A stretch of 34,135 bases of DNA. Origin: an uncultured Oscillospiraceae bacterium. Its GTDB lineage: Bacteria; Bacillota; Clostridia; Oscillospirales; Ruminococcaceae. The position numbers and the translations under genes are program-made. Location: contig URGQ01000010.1 of the NCBI GenBank assembly GCA_900547385.1, forward strand, positions 1 to 34,135, written 5' to 3'. A model generated the notes under the pieces. That model was not told the origin of the DNA and searched no databases. It saw nothing but the letters and a program-made list of their open reading frames with translations. Positions 1 to 7,028 of this stretch are shown here, in pieces. Positions within the stretch are counted from its first letter, which is position 1, and every line of letters begins with the position of its first letter.

Positions 1-18
1 ATATTTACACTTAATTAC

Positions 19-48
19 AAAAATAGCCCCCGGAGAATGCTCCGGGGG
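19..48 (-). terminator. Intrinsic terminator downstream of acpS
   Basis: A perfect 9-bp stem (CCCCCGGAG at 27-35 pairing with CTCCGGGGG at 40-48, loop AATG) lies just after the acpS stop. On the minus strand it is followed by CTATTTTTG, a U-rich tract. This is a standard Rho-independent terminator for the minus-strand acpS transcript. Confidence 0.85.
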
Positions 49-59
49 TGGTGTAAGCA

Positions 60-425
60 TCAATCCGGGCGATATGCCGTCACCATCGCTATGGCATACC
101 CGCCATCGTGGCTCAGGGAAAGCGCCAGCTGCCAGCCCTCGGCCAGCTTTTCCGCTTCGCCGCTCAGGGCAAAATACGGCGCGCCGGTCTCTCCATAGGC
201 CACCGCCGCCTCCGGCATGGCCCAGCCGCTCAGCCCCACGCCCATCGCCTTGCCAAAGGCCTCCTTGGCCGCCCACAGCGCCGCCGCGGTTTCAGCAGGG
301 CACGCCTTGCGGCAGATGTACTCCTGTTCCTCCGGCGAAAAACACCGCGCCATAAAGCCCGGCCGCTTCATGCTTTTCTCTATCCGCTCCACCGCCACAA
401 TATCCACACCGTTTCGCACTCTCAT
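60..425 (-). CDS. acpS: Holo-[acyl-carrier-protein] synthase (AcpS)
   Basis: This 121-residue protein is predicted to transfer 4'-phosphopantetheine from CoA to a serine of acyl carrier protein, which activates fatty acid synthesis in the cytoplasm. It shows the family signatures: an N-terminal GVDIVAVERIE segment with the Mg-binding Asp (residues 6-16), WAAKEAFGKAMG around residues 51-62 with the catalytic Glu and Lys, and SLSHD near residue 103. The length matches trimeric AcpS (about 120 residues). The ATG at 425 follows GGAGG with a 7-base spacer. The gene is divergent from pheST and ends in its own terminator, so it looks monocistronic on this side. The identification is firm. Confidence 0.95.
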   Translation of the reverse strand: MRVRNGVDIVAVERIEKSMKRPGFMARCFSPEEQEYICRKACPAETAAALWAAKEAFGKAMGVGLSGWAMPEAAVAYGETGAPYFALSGEAEKLAEGWQLALSLSHDGGYAIAMVTAYRPD

Positions 426-454
426 TTTGGGTCCTCCCCCGCTCGTTTTCCTTT

Positions 455-482
455 ATGATACCACAAAACTCCCCCTTGCAAA
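455..482 (-). promoter_or_regulatory. Putative acpS promoter, overlapping the pheS promoter
   Basis: On the minus strand a -10 box TATCAT (455-460) and a -35-like TTTGCA (477-482) are separated by 16 bp, about 30 bases upstream of acpS. The -35 box shares bases with the divergent pheS -35 element, because TTGCAA is self-complementary. The boxes are only moderately close to consensus. Confidence 0.5.
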
Positions 483-504
483 AGCCCCTTTGCCGTGGTA
501 AAAT
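476..504 (+). promoter_or_regulatory. Sigma-A-type promoter for the pheST T-box transcript
   Basis: TTGCAA (476-481) and TAAAAT (499-504) are separated by exactly 17 bp. This places the transcription start near 511 and gives a leader of about 300 bases that contains the T-box. Confidence 0.75.
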
Positions 505-510
505 AGATGC

Positions 511-739
511 GTAAAAATGCCGTGAACCGGTAAAGTACCCATCTTTTTCTGGCACAGAGAAGCGCTCCATCGGCTGGGAGAGCGCGCAGGAAAAAATGCG
601 GGAAGTTCCCCGGGGAGCAGCGCCGCTGAACCCGATTCAGTTCGAGCAGTAGGCAGCGACGGAATGGCCCTCGTTACCGGGCCGTAAAGTGTGCGTCCCC
701 ATGGGCGCAAAGCTGGGTGGTACCACGGAGCATTTGCGG
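511..739 (+). promoter_or_regulatory. T-box riboswitch leader (tRNA-Phe sensing) of pheST
   Basis: The leader carries the T-box core GGGTGGTACCACGG at 715-728, the antiterminator bulge that pairs with the CCA end of uncharged tRNA. Upstream are an AGAGA-containing element near 557-562 and a GGCTGGGAGAGC segment near 577-590, as in Stem I distal loops. A GGCCC/GGGCC hairpin lies at 666-683 and a TGCG-CCC/GGG-CGCA stem (Stem III-like) at about 692-708. A terminator follows. Position before pheS implies a UUC Phe specifier. TTC occurs at 641-643, but I could not fold Stem I with certainty, so the specifier is not assigned. Confidence 0.88.
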
Positions 740-772
740 CTTCGTCCCTGTCGCGGGACGAGGTCTTTTTTT
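740..772 (+). terminator. T-box-controlled attenuator terminator of pheST
   Basis: A 9-bp stem (740-748 with 755-763, loop TGTCGC, one G-U pair) is followed by a run of seven T at 766-772. It begins 12 bases after the T-box core, so it is the terminator that competes with the antiterminator when tRNA-Phe is charged. Confidence 0.88.
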
Positions 773-817
773 ATCCGCCCGCCAAAAAGCTATTATTATC
801 AAAATGGAGGGATCACT

Positions 818-1837
818 ATGAAATCCGCACTGGAAGCCATCCGCGCCCGCGCGCTGGAACGGCTGCAAAATGCCGAGGATCTGACCGCGCTGGAGGAAGC
901 GCGGGTACAGCTCCTGGGTAAAAAGGGCGAGCTGACCGCCATCCTCAAGACGATGGGCCAGCTCTCCCCGGAGGAGCGCCCTGTCATGGGCCAAATGGCC
1001 AATGAGGTCCGCGCCGCCATCGAGGAAAAGCTGGCTGCCCGCGGTGCCGCGCTCAAGGCCGCCATGGCCGAGCAGAAGCTCAAAATGGAGACCATCGATG
1101 TCACCCTGCCCGGCAAACCCGTCCGGGAGGGCCACCGCCATCCCCTCAATCTCGTTTTGGATGAGATCAAGGAAATTTTCCTCGGCATGGGCTTCGATGT
1201 CGTCTCCGGTCCCGAAGTAGAGCTGGATTACTACAACTTTGAAGCGCTCAATCTGCCGCCCGATCACCCCGCCCGTGATACGCAGGATACCTTCTATATC
1301 ACCGATAAGGTGCTGCTGCGCACCCAGACCTCCCCGGTACAGATCCGCACCATGGAGCAGCGCAAGCCCCCCATCCGCATCATCGCCCCCGGCCGTGTGT
1401 ACCGCAGCGATGCCGTGGATGCCACCCACTCCCCCATCTTCCATCAGATCGAGGGCCTGGTCGTTGATGAGGGCATCACCATGAGCGACCTCAAGGGCTG
1501 CCTGGAAACGGTCATCAAGCGCCTGTACGGCGAAGATTCCGTCGTGCGCTTCCGTCCGCACCACTTCCCCTTCACCGAGCCCTCCGCCGAGGTCGATGTC
1601 CAGTGCTTTGCCTGCCATGGCAAGGGCTGCCGCATCTGCAAGGGCGAAGGCTGGATCGAAATTCTGGGCTGCGGCATGGTACACCCCAAGGTGCTGGCCG
1701 GCTGCGGACTGGACCCCGAAAAGTACAGCGGCTTCGCGTTCGGCATCGGCCTGGAGCGCATCGTTATGCGCCGCTTTGCTGTCGATGATATGCGTCTGTT
1801 CTACGAAAACGATACCCGTTTTCTGGAGCAGTTTTAA
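818..1837 (+). CDS. pheS: Phenylalanine-tRNA ligase alpha subunit (PheS)
   Basis: This is the catalytic subunit of the alpha2-beta2 phenylalanyl-tRNA synthetase, 339 residues. It charges tRNA-Phe. The N-terminal coiled-coil arm (residues 1-85, rich in Ala, Glu and Leu) precedes the class II core. The core shows HPLNLVLDEIKEIF, FYITDKVLLRTQTSPVQIR (motif 2 region), and the C-terminal FAFGIGLERIVMRRF motif 3. A CFACHGKGCRIC cluster precedes GWIEILGCGMVHP, as usual for Bacillota PheS. The frame is open upstream to 689, but that part lies in the T-box. The ATG at 818 has GGAGG at 806-810 with a 7-base spacer, and the protein then starts as the family does. pheT follows 21 bases later in the same operon. 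Confidence 0.97.
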   Translation: MKSALEAIRARALERLQNAEDLTALEEARVQLLGKKGELTAILKTMGQLSPEERPVMGQMANEVRAAIEEKLAARGAALKAAMAEQKLKMETIDVTLPGKPVREGHRHPLNLVLDEIKEIFLGMGFDVVSGPEVELDYYNFEALNLPPDHPARDTQDTFYITDKVLLRTQTSPVQIRTMEQRKPPIRIIAPGRVYRSDAVDATHSPIFHQIEGLVVDEGITMSDLKGCLETVIKRLYGEDSVVRFRPHHFPFTEPSAEVDVQCFACHGKGCRICKGEGWIEILGCGMVHPKVLAGCGLDPEKYSGFAFGIGLERIVMRRFAVDDMRLFYENDTRFLEQF

Positions 1838-1858
1838 GGGAAAGGAGGGGTAACTGTT

Positions 1859-4234
1859 ATGAATCTTTCTATGAGATGGCTGGATGAATTCGTCCATGTA
1901 GATACACCCATTCATGATTTTTGCGAAGCGCTTACCATGTCCGGCTCCAAGGTAGAGGGCTATGAGGTAGAGGGCACCGAGATCGAAAATGTTGTAGTCG
2001 GCAAGGTGCTGGCAATGGAGCGCCACCCCAATAGCGATCATATGTGGATCTGTCAGGTGGATGTCGGCAAATCGGAGCCAGTACAGATCGTCACCGGCGC
2101 CCAGAATGTCCATGTGGGCGATCTGGTCCCCGCTGCCCTGCACAAATCCCACCTCCCCGGCGGCGTCACCATCACCAAGGGCAAGCTGCGCGGCGTGGAA
2201 TCCAATGGTATGCTCTGCTCCCTCAAGGAGCTGGGCCTCACCACCCACGATTTCCCCTACGCTATCGAGGACGGCATCTTCATCCTGCAGGAAGCCTGCG
2301 CCGTCGGCGAGGACATCCGCACCGCCATCGGCCTCAATGATACCGTCGTGGAATTCGAGATCACCTCCAACCGTCCCGATTGCCTTTCCATCATTGGTCT
2401 GGCACGGGAAACCGCTGCAACCTACTGCCTGCCACTGCATCTGCATACCCCCGTGGTACAGGGCGCCGGCGGCGATGTAAACGACCTGCTGAAGGTCCGG
2501 GTGGAAAATACCGAGCTCTGCCAGCGCTATATGGCGGCCGTCGTCCGCAATATCAAGGTAGCGTCCTCTCCCCGCTGGCTGCGGGAGCGCCTGCGTGCCT
2601 GCGGTGTCCGCCCCATCAATAACATCGTCGATATCACCAACTATGTCATGCTGGAATACGGCCAGCCCATGCACGCCTTCGATCTCAAGTATGTCAAGGA
2701 CGGCCAGATCGTGGTACGCAATGCCGCCGCGGGCGAGACCATCACCACCCTGGATGGCACCGTGCGGGAGCTCTCCCCTGAGATGCTGGTCATTGCCGAT
2801 GCCGAAAAGCCCAGCGCCGTAGCGGGCGTCATGGGCGGCGAATACAGCGGCATCCACGAGGATACCAATACCATCGTTTTCGAGTCCGCCTGCTTCAAGG
2901 GCAGCAGCGTCCGCCTCACCGCCAAAAAGCTGGGCATGCGCACCGAATCCTCCGGCCGCTTTGAAAAAGGTCTGGACCCCATGAACTGCGAAGGCGCCCT
3001 GCTGCGCGCCCTGGAGCTGGTGGAGCAGCTGGGCGCCGGTGAGGTGGTTTCCGGCGTCATCGATATCGACCACGCCGACCATGCCCTGCGCCGCGTCCCC
3101 TTCGATGCCGACTGGATGAACCGTTTCCTCGGCATCTCCCTCACCCGTGAGGAAATGGTGGAATCGCTGCGTCCCCTGGAGATCGCCGTGGTGGGCAATG
3201 AGTGCATCGTTCCCAGCTACCGCGCCGATCTGGAGCAGAAGGCCGATATCGCCGAGGAAGTAGCCCGTATGTACGGCTACGATAAGATCCCCACCACCGC
3301 CCTGCGCGGCTCGGCGGAAGCGATCATCACCCCGGAGCAGGATTTTGAGCGCCGCATCAATAACGCCATGATCGCCATGGGCTACGATGAGATCGTCACC
3401 TACTCCTTTATGAGCCCCAAGATGTACGATAAGATCTGCCTGCCGGCAGAAAGCCCCATGCGGAACTCCGTCGTCATCACCAATCCTCTCGGCGAGGATA
3501 CCTCCATCATGCGCACCACCGGGCTGCCCAGCATGCTGGATACCCTGGCCCGCAACTACAATAACCGCAATCCCGAAGCCTGGCTTTACGAGATCTCCAG
3601 CGAGTACCTCCCCCGCGAGGGCGAGGATCTGCCGGAGGAAAAGGCTGTCCTTATGGTAGGCTGCTACGGCGGCGAAGCCGACTTCTTCACTCTCAAGGGC
3701 ACTGTGGAATCCCTCCTCAGCCGGCTGAATCTGCCCCGCGCCGATTACACCGCCGTTTCCACCCATCCCAGCTATCATCCCGGCCGCTATGCCGTCCTCA
3801 CCGTTGGGGATGTCGAGATCGGCTCGGTTGGTGAGATCCACCCCACCGTGCTGGAGAACTTCGGCATCGGCTGCCGCGCCTGGATCGCCCGGCTGGATAT
3901 CGCCCGGCTCCTTGCCGTCCGCCTGCCGGAGGCCACCTACCACGCCCTGCCCCGTTTCCCCGCCTCCACCCGCGATCTGGCCGTCATCTGCGATGAGAGC
4001 CTGCCCGTTGCCGCCATCGAAAAGACCATCACCGGTGCCGTTGGCAATATTCTGGAGCAGATCAAGCTGTTCGATATCTACCGCGGTGCCCCTGTCCCTG
4101 CCGGTAAAAAGAGCGTCGCCTATTCCCTGGTGCTGCGTGCCGCCGACCGCACCCTCACCGTGGAGGAATGCGATAAGGCCATCGAAAAAGCGCTCAAGGC
4201 GCTCTCGCAGTATGGCATCACCCTGCGCGCCTAA
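1859..4234 (+). CDS. pheT: Phenylalanine-tRNA ligase beta subunit (PheT)
   Basis: The 791-residue beta subunit of phenylalanyl-tRNA synthetase has the full bacterial length of about 800. In order it has an N-terminal tRNA-binding OB domain (about residues 40-150, with the ENVVVGKVLAMERHPNSD segment), the B3/B4 editing domain (GVRPINNIVDITNYVMLEYGQP near residues 250-268), the B5 domain, the catalytic-like core, and a C-terminal ferredoxin-fold anticodon-binding domain (FPASTRDLAVICDESLP near residues 699-715). A strong AAGGAGG site precedes the ATG. It is translated just after pheS and controlled by the same T-box. Nothing appears truncated. Confidence 0.97.
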   Translation: MNLSMRWLDEFVHVDTPIHDFCEALTMSGSKVEGYEVEGTEIENVVVGKVLAMERHPNSDHMWICQVDVGKSEPVQIVTGAQNVHVGDLVPAALHKSHLPGGVTITKGKLRGVESNGMLCSLKELGLTTHDFPYAIEDGIFILQEACAVGEDIRTAIGLNDTVVEFEITSNRPDCLSIIGLARETAATYCLPLHLHTPVVQGAGGDVNDLLKVRVENTELCQRYMAAVVRNIKVASSPRWLRERLRACGVRPINNIVDITNYVMLEYGQPMHAFDLKYVKDGQIVVRNAAAGETITTLDGTVRELSPEMLVIADAEKPSAVAGVMGGEYSGIHEDTNTIVFESACFKGSSVRLTAKKLGMRTESSGRFEKGLDPMNCEGALLRALELVEQLGAGEVVSGVIDIDHADHALRRVPFDADWMNRFLGISLTREEMVESLRPLEIAVVGNECIVPSYRADLEQKADIAEEVARMYGYDKIPTTALRGSAEAIITPEQDFERRINNAMIAMGYDEIVTYSFMSPKMYDKICLPAESPMRNSVVITNPLGEDTSIMRTTGLPSMLDTLARNYNNRNPEAWLYEISSEYLPREGEDLPEEKAVLMVGCYGGEADFFTLKGTVESLLSRLNLPRADYTAVSTHPSYHPGRYAVLTVGDVEIGSVGEIHPTVLENFGIGCRAWIARLDIARLLAVRLPEATYHALPRFPASTRDLAVICDESLPVAAIEKTITGAVGNILEQIKLFDIYRGAPVPAGKKSVAYSLVLRAADRTLTVEECDKAIEKALKALSQYGITLRA

Positions 4235-4280
4235 AATTTATAAAACAGGGAGAAAACTCGTTTCTTTGCGTTTTTTCTCC

Positions 4281-4309
4281 TTGTATTCCCCGGCGCTTTA
4301 CGCTACAAT
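4281..4309 (+). promoter_or_regulatory. Putative promoter for ireB
   Basis: A TTGTAT box (4281-4286) and a good TACAAT -10 (4304-4309) are spaced 17 bp apart in the 174-base gap after pheT. Just upstream, GGGAGAAAA (about 4247-4255) can pair with TTTTTTCTCC (4271-4280) as a weak stem. The -35 box matches consensus at only three positions. Confidence 0.5.
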
Positions 4310-4408
4310 AGTATTAGTGCATCATTTAGGGCCGCCTGCCCATCCGGCGGGCGCACCCTATGCAGCACCGGGCCGCCCACAGCTTTGCACAGAAGGGAGA
4401 GTGACAAT

Positions 4409-4660
4409 ATGGCCAATACCGAACCCACCATCTCTTTTTCCATCAAGGAAGACCGGGAAAAGGAACTGAAGAGAACCCTGACCACCGTATATGAGGCGCT
4501 GCTGGAAAAGGGCTACAATCCCATCAACCAGCTGGTTGGCTATATCCTCAGCGAAGACCCCACCTATATCACCACCCACAATAACGCCCGCGCCCTCATC
4601 CGCCACATCGATCGCGATGAGCTGCTGCAGGTGCTGCTGCGCAGCTATCTGGAGCGTTAA
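4409..4660 (+). CDS. ireB: IreB family regulatory phosphoprotein (UPF0297)
   Basis: This small acidic protein of 83 residues matches the IreB/UPF0297 (YrzL) family throughout. Signatures include TISFSIKEDREKELKRTL at the start, GYNPINQLVGYILSEDPTYIT in the middle and NARALIRHIDRDELLQVLLR near the C terminus. In enterococci IreB is phosphorylated by the Ser/Thr kinase IreK and dampens cephalosporin tolerance; its role in Clostridia is less clear. The frame opens at 4385, but the ATG at 4409 has a GGGAGAG site upstream and begins at the conserved N terminus. In many Bacillota it neighbours ruvX and a DUF1292 gene; here it sits after pheT with a different small gene downstream. Confidence 0.93.
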   Translation: MANTEPTISFSIKEDREKELKRTLTTVYEALLEKGYNPINQLVGYILSEDPTYITTHNNARALIRHIDRDELLQVLLRSYLER

Positions 4661-4701
4661 GTGCCCTTTTTCCCCACCCTACTAAGAAGGAGGCCACCCC
4701 C

Positions 4702-4983
4702 ATGGAAAATATGCTGGAATATAAGGGCAAACCGCTGGTGCGCAGCGGCAATACCCTCTACTATGGCAACCCGGCAGAAAGCTGCGTTGCCATGCTCAAG
4801 ATCCTTTCCACCAAGGACGATGCGGAAAAAACCGCCGACCGGGTGCTGGTGCAGATCCTCTCCACCGATGAGACCCTGCCCCCCAAGGATCGCATGATCA
4901 AAAAGACCGAAAAAAATGGCCTGTACGAGGCGCTCAATATCGCCTCCATCTGGCTGGAGCGTTCTCTGAACCCCTCGACCTGA
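4702..4983 (+). CDS. Conserved-looking hypothetical protein, 93 residues
   Basis: I do not recognise this family. The protein is 93 residues, soluble, without signal peptide or membrane segment. It starts MENMLEYKGKPLVRSGNTLY, suggesting a beta-hairpin, and continues with helices rich in Lys, Asp and Glu (KILSTKDDAEKTADRVLVQIL; KTEKNGLYEALNIASIWLERSL). AAGGAGG seven to eight bases before the ATG makes it clearly translated. It lies 41 bases after ireB and before a strong terminator, so the two are probably cotranscribed. It occupies the place usually held by ruvX or a DUF1292 gene in related genomes but resembles neither. Confidence 0.8.
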   Translation: MENMLEYKGKPLVRSGNTLYYGNPAESCVAMLKILSTKDDAEKTADRVLVQILSTDETLPPKDRMIKKTEKNGLYEALNIASIWLERSLNPST

Positions 4984-4992
4984 TCCCCCATC

Positions 4993-5040
4993 AAAAAAGC
5001 CCCCTGATGCCGAATTTGCGGCTGTCAGGGGGTTCTTTTT
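4993..5040. terminator. Bidirectional terminator between the ireB unit and trmB
   Basis: The outer stem CCCCCTGA (5000-5007) pairs with TCAGGGGG (5025-5032), and an inner stem GCCG (5009-5012) pairs with CGGC (5019-5022). Six A precede it (4993-4998) and five T follow it (5036-5040), so it can end transcription in both directions. The right T-run reaches into the trmB stop codon. Confidence 0.88.
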
Positions 5041-5710
5041 ATCGAGTTTCTTCGGGCGGGTGGGCAATCAGGTACTTGATGGGAATTCCCTGCCCGGCAA
5101 ACATCTCCTCATGCTCGGTGCGGGGGCTTTCGGCCGGGGCGCCCTCCCGGTGCAGGTCGTGGGTGCGGTAGTCCAGCACCCAGCCCGCCTCCTCCAGGTA
5201 GCCTAATGAGGCCATAAACAGGTCGTCGTCATCGGTCTTAAAGTAGAGCCTCGCGCCCGGGGCCATCAGCTTTTGGTAGCGCTCCAGCTGCCGCGGATGG
5301 GTCAGACGGTGCTTGTGCTGGCGGCACTTGGGGCAAGGCGGACAGAAGTTGATATACACCTCATCAAATTGGTCCGTCTCATCCATGATGAGGAAGATCC
5401 GCTCAATATCCACCGCTGTCATCAAGAAGTTATCCATCGGCACGCCCGCCGCGGCATAGGCCTCCTCCGCCTTGCGCTTGGCCAGCACCAGCATTTCGCT
5501 TTTCACATCCAGCGCAATGTAGTTCTTCTCCGGGTGAGCAGGGGCCATCTGCGCCAGGAAGCCTCCCTTGCCGCAGCCCAGCTCCAGCACCATCGGCTGC
5601 CGCCGCGCAAATTGCTCCGCCCAGTGGCCGCGCAGCGTTTCCGGCTCATCAATGTAATATTCCCATGCCGCCAGCTCGGGGCGTGCTTCGGGGTTATATC
5701 GAATTCTCAT
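5039..5710 (-). CDS. trmB: tRNA (guanine-N7)-methyltransferase TrmB with an altered signature motif
   Basis: This 223-residue SAM-dependent methyltransferase is predicted to make m7G46 in the variable loop of tRNAs. It has the SAM-binding VLELGCGKGGFL (residues 41-52), NYIALDVKSEML (63-74), the YINF strand (119-122), RLTHPRQLERYQKLMAPGARLYFKTD, and a C-terminal T-E-H-E-EMF segment. The usual family motif (F/S)(S/P)DPWPKxRHxKRR is replaced by C123-P-P-C126-P-K-C129-RQHKHR, so the conserved Asp and Trp are gone and a CxxCxxC pattern appears. The reading frame is intact. The start has GGAGAATGACAG before ATG. It is the last gene of the rplU cluster, 20 bases after yitT. Confidence 0.88.
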   Translation of the reverse strand: MRIRYNPEARPELAAWEYYIDEPETLRGHWAEQFARRQPMVLELGCGKGGFLAQMAPAHPEKNYIALDVKSEMLVLAKRKAEEAYAAAGVPMDNFLMTAVDIERIFLIMDETDQFDEVYINFCPPCPKCRQHKHRLTHPRQLERYQKLMAPGARLYFKTDDDDLFMASLGYLEEAGWVLDYRTHDLHREGAPAESPRTEHEEMFAGQGIPIKYLIAHPPEETR

Positions 5711-5730
5711 CTGTCATTCTCCGCAGTCGG

Positions 5731-6606
5731 TCATTTCAGGTCCTTGGAATTCAGCGAGGCAAATCCCTCGCCCAGCACCTCGTTCACATTGGTCGTTATT
5801 AGGAATGCCTTGGGATCATACTGCCGTATCAGCTCCCGCAGGCGGGGGTATTCATTGTTACGCACCGCGCATAGCACCACATGGCGCTCCGCGCCGCTGT
5901 ATGCCCCGGTGGCGTTCAGCAGGGTGGCACCGCGCCCCATCTTCTCCATAATGCCCTTGGCAATAGCGGTATGCTCATCACTCACGATCAGCACCATGCG
6001 TCCGGTATTCTGTCCGCCCATAATGGTATCAATCACGCTTCCGCTGACATAAATGGCGATTAGTGCATACAGGCCGGTCTCAATGTTCTTAAAGACCACC
6101 ATAGAGGCCACCACGATCACCGCGTCCACCGCGATCATCGTCTTGCCGATGGGCATAAAGGGCCAGCGCCGCTGCAGCAGCCGGCTCACGATATCGGTCC
6201 CGCCGGTGGTGGAACCCCGCAGGAACACCAGCGCCACCGCAATGCCGATGCACACACCGCCAAACAGCGCCGCCAGGATCTTATCTCCGGCGTAGGCCGG
6301 CAGGTAAGGGGCCACCACATCCACCAGTACCGACCATACCAGGATGGTCTTCAGGCTGTGCAGCGTAAATTCATGTCCCAAAAAGCGCCATGCCAGCAGC
6401 AGCAGCGGGATATTGACGCAGAAGATGGTGATACCCATCGGGATCTCAAACAGGTAATTGAGGATGACCGCCACACCGGACATCCCTCCGGGGGCAATAT
6501 CATTGGGGTTCGCAAAGCAGTTCAGACCCACCGCGTATATCAAACCGCCCACTATATCCATCAGGAGATCCATCGGCAGCCGCCGCAGCCATTCCCGGTT
6601 TTTCAT
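5731..6606 (-). CDS. YitT family membrane protein (DUF161/DUF2179)
   Basis: This is a 291-residue integral membrane protein of the YitT family, whose transported substrate or function is not established. After a short cytoplasmic start come about five hydrophobic segments within residues 15-190 (for example LLLAWRFLGHEF, ILAALFGGVCIGIAVALVFL and TMIAVDAVIVVASMVVF), with the typical NPNDIAPGGMSGVAVILNYL loop near residues 33-52 and RGSTTGGTDIVSRLL near 130-144. The C-terminal 80 residues are a soluble DUF2179 domain (VLIVSDEHTAIAKGIMEKMGRG onward). GGAGG precedes the ATG at 6606. It lies between mrnC and trmB, 17 bases after mrnC, in the same transcription unit. Confidence 0.9.
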   Translation of the reverse strand: MKNREWLRRLPMDLLMDIVGGLIYAVGLNCFANPNDIAPGGMSGVAVILNYLFEIPMGITIFCVNIPLLLLAWRFLGHEFTLHSLKTILVWSVLVDVVAPYLPAYAGDKILAALFGGVCIGIAVALVFLRGSTTGGTDIVSRLLQRRWPFMPIGKTMIAVDAVIVVASMVVFKNIETGLYALIAIYVSGSVIDTIMGGQNTGRMVLIVSDEHTAIAKGIMEKMGRGATLLNATGAYSGAERHVVLCAVRNNEYPRLRELIRQYDPKAFLITTNVNEVLGEGFASLNSKDLK

Positions 6607-6623
6607 CGCACCGTCCTCCGTTT

Positions 6624-7028
6624 TCAGTTCTGTTTCGCGTTCTCTTTGTTGGCCGTTATCGCCTCAAAAAGCTCCCGTGCCCGCTCCTGCGCCCCATTCA
6701 GGTACAGGTAACCAAAAAGCGCCTCCAGCCCGGTCGCCTTGGCATAGTGGCCGGGGTCGGCGTTTTTTGGCGGATGGGCCCCACCGTTGCGGCCCCGGCG
6801 ATATACCGCCTGCTCCTGCTCGGTCAGCAGCGGGGCAATGCGGTCGTAGGCCGCCGCCTGCGCCGTGGCGTTCACATAGGCCACCGCCATGCGGTGCAGC
6901 TCGCCCACCGGGCGGCTGCCATCCCGGGCCAGCATTTCCCGCACCAGCAGGCCGTACACCCCGTCCCCCACAAAGGCAAGGTCCAGCGCACTCAGCATTT
7001 TGGGGTCAAATTTTCCGCTCATTGCCAT
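6624..7028 (-). CDS. mrnC: Mini-ribonuclease 3 (MrnC)
   Basis: MrnC is the RNase III-like enzyme without a dsRNA-binding domain that matures 23S rRNA in Bacillota. The 134-residue protein shows ALDLAFVGDGVYGLLVRE (catalytic Asp in VGDGVY), YRRGRNGGAHPPKNADPGHYAKATGLEALFGYLYL with the second acidic site (GLEALFGYLYL), and the expected length. The start is debatable. ATG at 7028 overlaps the obgE stop as TGATG and suggests translational coupling; GTG at 7031 and ATG at 7022 are alternatives. It sits directly behind obgE, in a cluster dedicated to ribosome parts and maturation. The function is assigned from family resemblance. Confidence 0.9.
   Translation of the reverse strand: MAMSGKFDPKMLSALDLAFVGDGVYGLLVREMLARDGSRPVGELHRMAVAYVNATAQAAAYDRIAPLLTEQEQAVYRRGRNGGAHPPKNADPGHYAKATGLEALFGYLYLNGAQERARELFEAITANKENAKQN

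Noticed and set aside
674..3943. A very long open frame (over 1000 codons) on the minus strand across pheS and pheT
   Set aside because: It lies antisense to two certain genes, has low-complexity Gly/Ala/His-rich content and matches no family. It is a codon-bias shadow in GC-rich DNA.
5039..5710. trmB as a pseudogene because of the lost signature
   Set aside because: The frame, length, SAM motif, C-terminal motif and ribosome site are intact, so altered function is more likely than decay.
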